Assembly: GCA_007124105.1 (NCBI GenBank)
Contig: SLFT01000332.1
Span: 1 to 6,804 of the forward strand
Source: Candidatus Hydrogenedentota bacterium
GTDB taxonomy: Bacteria; Hydrogenedentota; Hydrogenedentia; Hydrogenedentales; CAITNO01
Direction: 5' to 3'
Length of the DNA stretch: 6,804 nt
Notes under the pieces: model-generated
The model's input: the letters and a program-made list of their open reading frames with translations, nothing else
What the model was told of the DNA's origin: nothing
Database searches by the model: none
Translations under genes and position numbers: made by a program
Shown: piece by piece, positions 1-5,041 of the stretch
Layout: each line of letters starts with the position of its first letter
How positions within the stretch are numbered: the stretch's first letter is position 1

Positions 1-344
1 GCGGACATCACGTCGCCTTCATGGTTGAGCACAATGAACAGGATGCCGGCGTCCCGCGACGCAAGGCGCAGCGCCTCCATCACGCGCGGCGGCCCCGGCG
101 CGGCGAACACCTCGCCCGGCACGCTGATGTCGAGCATACCCTCGCCCACAAACCCGCTGAGCGCCGGTTCGTGACCGCTGCCGCCAAGGGTGACCAGCGC
201 CACCTTGTCCTTCGACTTGGGTGTGGCGCGGACGACAAGGTTCGCGCCCTCGAGCGCCACCTTGTCCTGATGGGCCAGCGCGAAGCCGTCGAGCAGCTCA
301 GCGACAATATTGTCTGGATCGTTGATGAATTTTTTCATGGCCAT
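1..344 (-). CDS. dhaK: DhaK-type dihydroxyacetone kinase subunit (partial, N-terminal 114 residues)
   Basis: This is the N-terminal part of a DhaK-family kinase subunit. In known systems DhaK binds dihydroxyacetone, and a partner (DhaL with a phosphotransferase protein, or a fused ATP domain) phosphorylates it to dihydroxyacetone phosphate in the cytoplasm. The sequence opens MKKFINDPDNIV, typical of the family. It carries GGSGHEP at residues 54-60, with the substrate-site histidine at H58 (H56 if counted from the second ATG, matching E. coli numbering), then GEGML near 67-71 and the GDVM turn with D111, the position of the catalytic-site Asp109 of E. coli. The covalent substrate-binding His near residue 218 lies beyond the window, so activity cannot be judged. 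The start at 344 is preferred because AAAGGG sits 9 nt upstream; a second in-frame ATG at 338 is possible. It follows the VOC gene by 33 nt and is probably cotranscribed with it. Related paralogs act on tetruloses such as erythrulose, so the exact substrate is open. The family call is firm. Confidence 0.93.
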   Translation of the reverse strand, partial: MAMKKFINDPDNIVAELLDGFALAHQDKVALEGANLVVRATPKSKDKVALVTLGGSGHEPALSGFVGEGMLDISVPGEVFAAPGPPRVMEALRLASRDAGILFIVLNHEGDVMS

Positions 345-377
345 GATTCTATGCCCTTTCCGGTTGTGTGGACGCTG

Positions 378-695
378 TTATTGCCGTTTTTCCATTAGTT
401 CGATGACCGCTTCGCCGTCCTGGATGAAGGCGCACCGCAACTCGTCTGTGGCGTCGAAGGGCGGCAGGATGACATTCTGGCCGGCCAGCGCGGTGTCGAG
501 CGAGGACACCAGAAACGCCACATGGGGACGCGTCTTTATCGCTTCGGGCATGGGACTGTCCGCGTCAAAGCACAAGAATTCGATGCGATAGGGATGCGCC
601 TCGGGATCAGATATATGCACTTTCCCGCCTTCGAGGTAAGTAGCGTTCGCCGGCGGTTCCTGCATGGGAACGCCAAAATGATGATAAGTTGCCAT
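378..695 (-). CDS. Small VOC-superfamily (glyoxalase/dioxygenase-like) protein, 105 aa
   Basis: A single-domain cytoplasmic protein of the vicinal oxygen chelate fold, the family of glyoxalase I, epimerases and extradiol dioxygenases. The fold pattern is visible: HHFGV at residues 5-9, YRIEFLCFD at 36-44, PHVAFLVSSLD at 57-67 and AVIELME at 96-102. H6, E39, H58 and E99 fall where the four metal ligands of the family usually sit, so a metal-binding isomerase or lyase-type activity is plausible; I infer this from position only. At 105 residues it is shorter than many VOC proteins (about 120-135), with compact loops. The start is well supported: AGGAAGGA lies 8 nt upstream of the ATG. It is the first gene after the promoter at 799-828 and precedes dhaK by 33 nt, which suggests a role in handling a sugar or small carbonyl compound, for example epimerising or isomerising a kinase substrate. 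The reaction itself cannot be read from the sequence. Confidence 0.85.
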   Translation of the reverse strand: MATYHHFGVPMQEPPANATYLEGGKVHISDPEAHPYRIEFLCFDADSPMPEAIKTRPHVAFLVSSLDTALAGQNVILPPFDATDELRCAFIQDGEAVIELMEKRQ

Positions 696-766
696 GATAT
701 TCGTCCTTCCTGTTTGCTGTTGGGGCGGCGACAGCCGCGCCCTTTCCCTGGTTCCTGACCATACCG

Positions 767-787
767 AAAAACAGGCGGAGCGCCTGT
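767..787 (-). terminator. Hairpin plus T-run on the minus strand (terminator or 5'-leader hairpin)
   Basis: ACAGGCG at 771-777 pairs perfectly with CGCCTGT at 781-787 around a 3-nt loop. On the minus strand the stem is followed directly by five Ts (767-771). This is the form of an intrinsic terminator and could end read-through from the gene that stops at 1012. It also starts only a few bases after the predicted transcription start of the VOC-dhaK promoter, so in that transcript it would be a 5'-terminal stem-loop. The 7-bp stem is short, so strength is uncertain. Confidence 0.5.
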
Positions 788-798
788 AACAAAAATGT

Positions 799-828
799 AT
801 TCTAGGGGTTGCGCCCTTATGGAGTCAA
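799..828 (-). promoter_or_regulatory. Sigma70-like promoter for the VOC-dhaK operon
   Basis: On the minus strand TTGACT (823-828, 5 of 6 to consensus) is followed after 18 nt by TAGAAT (799-804, 5 of 6). The expected start of transcription is near 790-793, giving a leader of roughly 95 nt before the VOC ATG at 695. Two near-consensus hexamers at an accepted spacing, in the only large gap before this operon, make this the best promoter in the window. Confidence 0.7.
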
Positions 829-843
829 TCTTTCGTTGGTTGC

Positions 844-872
844 GCCTTCCACGATGGCGATACGTGGAAGGC
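844..872. repeat. 10-bp perfect inverted repeat, probable operator
   Basis: GCCTTCCACG (844-853) and CGTGGAAGGC (863-872) are exact reverse complements around a 9-nt spacer. No T-run follows on either strand, so it is not an intrinsic terminator. Its centre (858) lies about 65-67 bp upstream of the predicted start of transcription of the VOC-dhaK promoter, where activators often bind. An RNA stem-loop in the 3' end of the upstream membrane-protein transcript is the alternative. Confidence 0.55.
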
Positions 873-946
873 AGGCTGTCCATATTACCTTGCGTAAGAT
901 GGCTTCCAAGGCCTAACCCGTATATTTCACCGGATTTCTGTTGCGC

Positions 947-969
947 CCACGAACGCATCACACACGTGG
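947..969. repeat. Short inverted repeat CCACG-N13-CGTGG
   Basis: CCACG (947-951) and CGTGG (965-969) form a 5-bp dyad. The same CCACG and CGTGG ends form the inner part of the larger dyad at 844-872, and both are preceded by GTTGCGCC within a few bases. It may be a second, weaker site for the same regulator, but a 5-bp match with a 13-nt spacer can arise by chance. Confidence 0.25.
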
Positions 970-1011
970 TTGCAGCCTCTGATTCAGCACTTAGTCACGG
1001 GATTATTTCAC

Positions 1012-1686
1012 TTACCGAAATATAAAGACGATTAAAGCGCAGGTAATAACGAATTCACACGCGTTGAGAACAATCATATTACGCGAGAGTATTTGATACA
1101 GGCGGCGAACAGCGGTCGTGGCGTCTGCCCGTGACGCTTCCATCTCGCTGGTAATGCGCGCAAGAAGGTTTTTGCGCATGGAGACTGTCAAGACATTCGG
1201 GACAAGTGCAAGAAAACCATATATGAGCATCCCCTGCCCGATTAGTACCCCAATAATTAGTACTGGAACTACCAGACAGAAATTCTTAAGGAGTTTCACG
1301 CGACGAAAGGTCTCGTACTTACGGCATACCAACACATTGTCCTCTGTATCACAGTCTCCGCAAAAGGTCGCAATCAAACCACGCCGCAAGTCTGGTGTCT
1401 GCCCCAACGTTTTTAACGCTTGTAACTCCAGTATACATAACCCCCCACCCAAAAGAAGTCCAAACATCTCCGACAATACCGGCTTGTATCCCAAGAGTGC
1501 GCTAAGGTTCGGAACAACTGTATGATCCAAAACCAGCAAGGCTTCGAATGTTAATGCCGCCACCATGCATACGATGTATCCCATTGCCCCAACGAACGCG
1601 TTCGATAGCGGTACGCCTGGATGCAGACTTCTAAGTACGCCTGCACGCAAAGGGGGATCAATTCCCGTTTGTTTTTTATCTTGCAC
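1012..1686 (-). CDS. Unrecognised integral membrane protein with a CxxC-x8-C loop, 224 aa
   Basis: I do not recognise this family. Four hydrophobic segments are visible at about residues 29-53, 73-93, 136-168 (long, possibly two helices) and 204-223. A polar stretch at about 94-133 contains C109, C112 and C121 with acidic residues between them, which could bind a metal or be redox active. A second polar, charged stretch spans about 171-203. There is no signal peptide. The start is uncertain: GTG at 1686 comes two codons after an in-frame TAA, with GAAGG 11 nt upstream; a later ATG at residue 35 would cut into the first helix. Codon use is more AT-rich than in the flanking metabolic genes (one 60-base line counts 26 G+C), suggesting separate ancestry. 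It lies 131 nt downstream of the ATPase-DUF4276 pair on the same strand and could be a third member of that module or an unrelated neighbour. Confidence 0.75.
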   Translation of the reverse strand: MQDKKQTGIDPPLRAGVLRSLHPGVPLSNAFVGAMGYIVCMVAALTFEALLVLDHTVVPNLSALLGYKPVLSEMFGLLLGGGLCILELQALKTLGQTPDLRRGLIATFCGDCDTEDNVLVCRKYETFRRVKLLKNFCLVVPVLIIGVLIGQGMLIYGFLALVPNVLTVSMRKNLLARITSEMEASRADATTAVRRLYQILSRNMIVLNACEFVITCALIVFIFR

Positions 1687-1817
1687 GATTTAAGCAACCT
1701 TCAAGTATGTTCTTATGGCCGTAACAGGGGCAGACTACCAAATGACGGACTTGCCCGGCAAAATTTTTCAGGGTACTTAGGTATTCGTCACAAAGCTAAT
1801 GCGAGTATTGGGTGGAG
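1687..1817. other. 131-nt gap between the DUF4276 gene and the membrane-protein gene
   Basis: The frame of the downstream gene has four stop codons in this stretch, so that gene is not simply longer. An 11-nt palindrome (TTGCC, one central base, GGCAA) sits at 1751-1761. No convincing terminator is seen, and only poor promoter-like hexamers are present. The two genes could therefore share a transcript, but the sequence does not prove it. Confidence 0.45.
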
Positions 1818-2501
1818 TCAATGGACATGCGCAATCGTTTCCAATTGCGTAAGCCATCCGTTGAAATGGCTGCATTGTTCACGAATGGTTTGCAGTCCTA
1901 TTTCCAAAGCCAGCACGTTGCCGGTAAGAACCTTGTCGTATTCAGGCAAATGCCGCAAAATGCGCTTGGACGGCGCAGAACGTTCATCATCATTGATTAA
2001 CTCAATGTTGTTGAACGAATGTACTGAACGCCGCAAAGCGCGCAGGGCATCGTCTTGACCCAAAAAATACGGCGCCCACTTATTGATGTCGGCGAAAAGG
2101 ATGGTCTCGAACTCATGAAGTTGAATATGCGGGATAAATCGCGGATCATTGATGGCGTCCGCCAGGCCCTGTTCGAGGCGCGCCACTTTATCGTACGGTT
2201 GTAATCGTTTCGCGACATCATATCCCGGCGCATCGGCGGGATATGCGTATAAATCAACCATGGTTGTAAAGCGTGTTTCGTTTGCGCGATCCTCACGCAA
2301 CCATAGGCTTATATCGCGGCGAAGCGGCTCAAATTGCAGTAGCCCTCCTTTATGCTTGCGCAAGCGCTCACGCCGGTGACTGACCACTCGGGCAGAAACG
2401 GAAACGCTGTATTGGCTGAGGTGGGGTCTCAATACCTCGTTGGCAAAGGCCTCTTCAGTCTGTCCTTCGACAATGATATTGAGGCGTATCCAAGTGGTCA
2501 C
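1818..2501 (-). CDS. DUF4276 family TOPRIM-like protein, partner of the upstream ATPase, 227 aa
   Basis: The protein matches the DUF4276 pattern, a family with a TOPRIM-type nuclease-like fold found beside predicted ATPases. The conserved pieces are IIVEGQTEEAF at residues 9-19 (E12 is the expected TOPRIM glutamate), TTMVDLYAYPADAPGYD at 79-95 (D83 and perhaps D90) and IQLHEFETILFAD at 126-138 (H129, E130, E132). These acidic residues suggest a metal-dependent active site acting on nucleic acid. That is inference from the fold, since no activity can be read directly. The start is GTG at 2501: its first bases overlap the TGA of the ATPase gene (GTGA at 2498-2501), and GGGAGG lies 6 nt upstream, so translation is probably coupled. 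A longer reading from 2561 would overlap the ATPase gene by 64 nt and lacks family resemblance. Base composition is lower in GC than in the flanking operons. TOPRIM partners of ABC-type ATPases act as effectors in OLD and PARIS defence systems; this pair may be comparable. Confidence 0.88.
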   Translation of the reverse strand: MTTWIRLNIIVEGQTEEAFANEVLRPHLSQYSVSVSARVVSHRRERLRKHKGGLLQFEPLRRDISLWLREDRANETRFTTMVDLYAYPADAPGYDVAKRLQPYDKVARLEQGLADAINDPRFIPHIQLHEFETILFADINKWAPYFLGQDDALRALRRSVHSFNNIELINDDERSAPSKRILRHLPEYDKVLTGNVLALEIGLQTIREQCSHFNGWLTQLETIAHVH

Positions 2502-3634
2502 GGCTTGCCTCCCAATACGTTCTTCTCCCACAATTCCGACAAGGAATATTCGTTCAGCCACTCGCCCAGACGCTCAGGATCGAGGCGGTGAAAAACGGTT
2601 TCCCTGCCTCGTTTGTACGCGCCGTTTTCCGGCAATGATCGCTCGACAACCAGTATTTGCTCCGGTTCAAAACAATCCACCAGCGCGGATGATTGTGTGG
2701 CAAGAATAACCTGCGCCCTGGTTGAAACCGCCCGAATCATTGCGCCCAGCATGTTGATGGCCGATGGGTGCAAGCCGAGTTCCGGTTCATCCAGCACAAT
2801 GGCGACAGGCAGGTCTTCGTCAGGCAGCAGCAACAGGGTACACAGCGCCATGACGCGCAACATGCCATCGGCCGCCTGGGTGGCGTCGAAAATGCGATCG
2901 CTGTAATGTTCGTGCCAGGAGAGCAGTTGTACGCGGGCTTCGGGACGAAACTCGAAGTCGGCGAAAAAAGGCAGGATTCGGCGTATTGTAGACACGATCC
3001 GGTGATAGTGCTCCGAGCGTTCATCCCGCAACCGAAGCAATACCGGGGCAAGATTGGCGCCGTCTTCTTTCAGGTAGCGGTTGTCGTTCGTATCCCAGGC
3101 GCCCCGTACTCGCGCCGTGGTCGAGGTGTTGTGGAATTGGTAAACAACAACACGCCTGAACAAATCACGGATGACTCTGGCCGACGTTTCCCCCCGTTCC
3201 GCGGCTTGAACCAGACGAGACTCTTTGTGCTCTCCACCGGGTTCGTTCCACTCGGGTTCTGTTCCCAGCCCTTCCCGGGTGAAACGCCATCGCTCCTCGG
3301 TAAATATGAATTGGTCGCCCTGGGAATAGGTAAGACAAAAAGTGTACTCATTTTTCCCGGCGTCCGTGGTTAGTTCAAGTTCGCCAATCAAATTGCGCGT
3401 GACGGTCTGGCCGTCAGACAACAGTTTGCTCGGCGGCCCGTGAAATTCCAGGAAGGTGTCGAGTTTGCCAGGAGGTGTGAGCATAAAAGACAGCATTCTG
3501 AAAAAGGAAACAAAATTGGACTTGCCGGCCCCATTCGGGCCAATCAGCACGGTAATCGGGCCGGGACAAATAGCGCCTGAATCGAAAATAGTCCGGAGCC
3601 CCCGTATCCGTAATCGCGTCAGCCTGGCTGCCAT
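2498..3634 (-). CDS. Predicted ABC-type/AAA_21 ATPase (COG4637-like), 378 aa
   Basis: A soluble ATPase of the SMC/RecF/OLD-like ABC class. Walker A is GPNGAGKS at residues 32-39, after the family-typical N-terminal strand LRIRGLRTI. A signature-like ADGMLR lies at 255-260 and Walker B with the catalytic glutamate is IVLDEPELGLHP at 279-290. The switch region is LATQSSALVD at 311-320, with Gln instead of His as is common in this family. The C-terminus, LSELWEKNVLGGKP, is characteristic of COG4637-like proteins. The middle (about 90-250) is an insertion domain with no membrane segment. The full length fits a complete protein. The ATG at 3634 has AAGGAG 6 nt upstream. It is coupled to the DUF4276 gene by a GTGA overlap. 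By analogy with RloA/AbiL and the OLD and PARIS ATPases it probably forms a sensor or clamp that controls the TOPRIM partner; the trigger is unknown. Confidence 0.93.
   Translation of the reverse strand: MAARLTRLRIRGLRTIFDSGAICPGPITVLIGPNGAGKSNFVSFFRMLSFMLTPPGKLDTFLEFHGPPSKLLSDGQTVTRNLIGELELTTDAGKNEYTFCLTYSQGDQFIFTEERWRFTREGLGTEPEWNEPGGEHKESRLVQAAERGETSARVIRDLFRRVVVYQFHNTSTTARVRGAWDTNDNRYLKEDGANLAPVLLRLRDERSEHYHRIVSTIRRILPFFADFEFRPEARVQLLSWHEHYSDRIFDATQAADGMLRVMALCTLLLLPDEDLPVAIVLDEPELGLHPSAINMLGAMIRAVSTRAQVILATQSSALVDCFEPEQILVVERSLPENGAYKRGRETVFHRLDPERLGEWLNEYSLSELWEKNVLGGKP
2499..2513 (-). promoter_or_regulatory. Ribosome binding site and GTG start at the ATPase/DUF4276 junction
   Basis: GGGAGG (2508-2513) lies inside the last codons of the ATPase gene, 6 nt before GTG (2499-2501), and the GTG overlaps the TGA stop (2498-2500). 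This decides the DUF4276 start and implies coupled, near-stoichiometric translation of the two proteins. Confidence 0.8.
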
Positions 3635-3686
3635 AAAGAACTCCTTACGTTATTCTGTTGTCGTGTGTTTTTGGCTTTATACCGCT

Positions 3687-3713
3687 ATTGTACATTACAG
3701 GCCATTATGATAA
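3687..3713 (-). promoter_or_regulatory. Weak candidate promoter ahead of the ATPase-DUF4276 pair
   Basis: On the minus strand TTATCA (3708-3713, 4 of 6) precedes TACAAT (3687-3692, 5 of 6) with a short 15-nt spacer; a second -10-like TATAAA lies 5 nt further downstream. The 98-nt gap is AT-rich compared with its flanks. No terminator separates it from the upstream operon, so read-through is equally possible. Confidence 0.3.
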
Positions 3714-3732
3714 GGAACGTGTTCTTCGATGC

Positions 3733-4725
3733 TCATATCTTTATGATCCGGTCGGTGCGATGTAATCGCCAAGCTACTGCATAACAGACGCCATAGACGA
3801 CCGCAAAACACACCAGTGCGGCGGCGATGGGTATGTTGGAGGGAACGGCGACGCGGACAATCAGCACCAGCGCGCCCTGCAACAGATACAGCACGAGCGG
3901 GTTGCGTCCCAGTACGGTAAAATGGGGGAATGCTATGTTGCATTGCTCGGATACGATATAAAAGAAGAGCAGGCTCAGAAAGCAGAGGCCGGCAGCGTAC
4001 AGTGTATAGGGAGCGCTCATGGCGAATTGCGAAAAGGGCCAGAACGCTTTGACGCCGGGCCATTCCATGCGCAGCAGCCAGCCCGCGCAGACCAGCGCCA
4101 GCGCAAACGATAAAAGCGCCATGAACATGCGCGCGCGCCGCATCGTGAATACACAGTCCGCGGCGATTGTGCCCGACAACAGGATAAAACTCCAGCTCAG
4201 CGGCCCGAGTGGGCCGCCGTTTATGCTGTTGGCCATCACCCAGTCGCCGTAACCGGCGCAGGAGAAGAACCCCTGATAAAGGGTCAGGTAAAGTGTCGCC
4301 ACAACCAAACGCGCCCATGCCGGCGCGCCCATGAAGGGCAGCGCGAGCATGCCGCCAGCGCCAATGTCCATCAACGCGTCCCAGACAGCGGCGCGCAAAT
4401 GAAATCCGCCGAAAAAGAGACCAAGCCCCATGAGGATGGCGTAGCGCCGGACAGCCCGGCGCCGCGCAGCTTTGACGCCTTCGTTGCGCGCGGTTTTCTG
4501 ATAGGACATGCGAAAGCCGATGCCCACCACAAAGATAAACAGCGGCGCTATATGGTCGGCATAGGAAAACCCTTCGGCGTGATGCTTGAGCATCCAGGGC
4601 ATGCGCTCGAACAGTCCCAGCACATTGACCAGGATCATGCCGAACACGGCATAGCCGCGACATTGGTCAATGAAGCGGCGTCGTTGCGTCGCCGGCGTTG
4701 GCGCGGCCAGGTCACCCGCCCTCAT
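3733..4725 (-). CDS. Heparan-alpha-glucosaminide N-acetyltransferase-like membrane acyltransferase (COG4299/DUF5009 type), 330 aa
   Basis: A polytopic membrane protein with about nine or ten hydrophobic segments. The N-terminal block (residues 17-75) has the family form: RFIDQCRGYAVFGMILVN leading into the first helix, then a loop with PWMLKHHAEGFSYADHIAP and a second helix of the FIFVVGIGFRMS type. H48 or H49 is in the place of the active-site histidine of human HGSNAT, and D57 matches the conserved AD of this family. LGRNPLVLYLLQ near the C-terminus is also typical. Family members move acetyl groups across the membrane to amino sugars, or act on other glycans; the substrate here is unknown. 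I chose ATG 4725, with GGGGAAGG just upstream and a 14-nt overlap with the DUF2007 gene. A longer reading from 4788 would only add a basic, repeat-derived stretch translated out of frame from the acidic tail of the upstream gene. The operon context suggests coupling to solute import by the symporter. Confidence 0.82.
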   Translation of the reverse strand: MRAGDLAAPTPATQRRRFIDQCRGYAVFGMILVNVLGLFERMPWMLKHHAEGFSYADHIAPLFIFVVGIGFRMSYQKTARNEGVKAARRRAVRRYAILMGLGLFFGGFHLRAAVWDALMDIGAGGMLALPFMGAPAWARLVVATLYLTLYQGFFSCAGYGDWVMANSINGGPLGPLSWSFILLSGTIAADCVFTMRRARMFMALLSFALALVCAGWLLRMEWPGVKAFWPFSQFAMSAPYTLYAAGLCFLSLLFFYIVSEQCNIAFPHFTVLGRNPLVLYLLQGALVLIVRVAVPSNIPIAAALVCFAVVYGVCYAVAWRLHRTDRIIKI

Positions 4726-5041
4726 TGCCTTCCCCGTCAAGCCCTTCGTCGTCTTCCTCGTTGAAGTCTTCGTCATATTCCTCGTCAAGGTCTTCGTCGT
4801 ATTCCGCGTCCAATTCAGGCGGCGCTTCCAGCAAGGCTCTGGCCTCGTCCGCGCGGTCCGAGGGCACTTTCAACTGGACGCCGCCCTCGGCGCGCACAAG
4901 CCTGATGTCCAGATGGCCCATGTACTCGTTCGGGACAAAGGCGGGGATGTCGTGCCCCTCGAGTATGTTCTTGAAAAACAACGCTTCGTTAGGCGAAAAG
5001 AAACGCGCTATGGTTACCCATGAATAGTCCGGTGTGCTCAT
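4712..5041 (-). CDS. DUF2007-domain protein with acidic repeat tail, 109 aa
   Basis: Residues 8-72 fit the DUF2007 domain (a small ferredoxin-like fold annotated as a putative signal-transducing protein). WVTIARFFSPNEALFFKNIL is followed by GHDIPAFVPNEYMGHLD and GGVQLKVPSDRADEARALLE. The role of this domain is not established; it often sits beside transporters or membrane proteins. The C-terminal part from about residue 78 is highly acidic and built of three 8-residue units (A/E-E-Y/D-D-E-D/G-L/F-D/N) encoded by a 24-nt tandem repeat. It has no membrane segment, so it is probably cytoplasmic. ATG 5041 overlaps the TGA of the symporter gene (ATGA at 5038-5041), which fixes the start and implies coupled translation, although only a distant GGAAAA serves as a Shine-Dalgarno. 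The gene end overlaps the next gene by 14 nt. Confidence 0.85.
   Translation of the reverse strand: MSTPDYSWVTIARFFSPNEALFFKNILEGHDIPAFVPNEYMGHLDIRLVRAEGGVQLKVPSDRADEARALLEAPPELDAEYDEDLDEEYDEDFNEEDDEGLDGEGNEGG
4736..4807. repeat. Three tandem 24-nt repeats inside the DUF2007 gene
   Basis: The units occupy 4736-4759, 4760-4783 and 4784-4807, with CTTCGTC recurring at exactly 24-base intervals (4744, 4768, 4792). Neighbouring units match at 17 of 24 and 19 of 24 positions by hand count. The period is a multiple of three, so gain or loss of units would keep the frame and only change the length of the acidic tail. Confidence 0.8.

Larger units (their letters stand above)
696..1011. other. Intergenic regulatory region between the membrane-protein gene and the VOC-dhaK operon
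   Basis: This 316-nt stretch holds no convincing gene; the reading frames through it lack family resemblance and a sensible start. It contains a sigma70-like minus-strand promoter (799-828), a hairpin with a T-run (767-787), a 10-bp inverted repeat (844-872), a weaker 5-bp inverted repeat (947-969) and three copies of GTTGCGCC (808, 839, 940). A shorter GC-rich hairpin (725-729 pairing with 734-738) lies in the predicted 5' leader. The amount of symmetry argues for a controlled promoter, not a simple spacer. Confidence 0.7.

Noticed and set aside
536..961. 141-residue minus-strand reading frame spanning the promoter region and part of the VOC gene
   Set aside because: It overlaps the VOC gene out of frame, runs through the promoter and hairpin, and its protein has no recognisable pattern.
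1621..2058. 145-residue plus-strand reading frame across the 1687-1817 gap
   Set aside because: It runs antisense into both neighbouring genes, shows no family pattern and has no convincing start signal.
2502..2561. Upstream ATG extension of the DUF4276 gene
   Set aside because: It adds 20 residues unlike the family and overlaps the ATPase gene by 64 nt, whereas the GTG at 2501 has a good Shine-Dalgarno and a GTGA junction.
2679..2700. Glutamine in place of histidine in the switch loop of the ATPase (LATQSSALVD)
   Set aside because: Gln at this position is common in COG4637/AAA_21-type proteins, so it is not a sign of lost activity.
2768..3373. 201-residue plus-strand reading frame opposite the ATPase gene
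   Set aside because: It is the antisense shadow of a strongly supported ATPase; it has no ribosome binding site and no family motif.
3714..3723. GAAC-N2-GTTC dyad, resembling a DinR/LexA box of Gram-positive bacteria
   Set aside because: The known box needs four bases between the half-sites, not two. There is no other hint of SOS control of the ATPase-DUF4276 pair.
3695..4663. Long 322-residue minus-strand reading frame overlapping the acyltransferase gene
   Set aside because: It is an out-of-frame reading rich in Arg, His, Cys and Ala over a GC-rich gene. The other frame has a clear membrane-protein pattern and family motifs.
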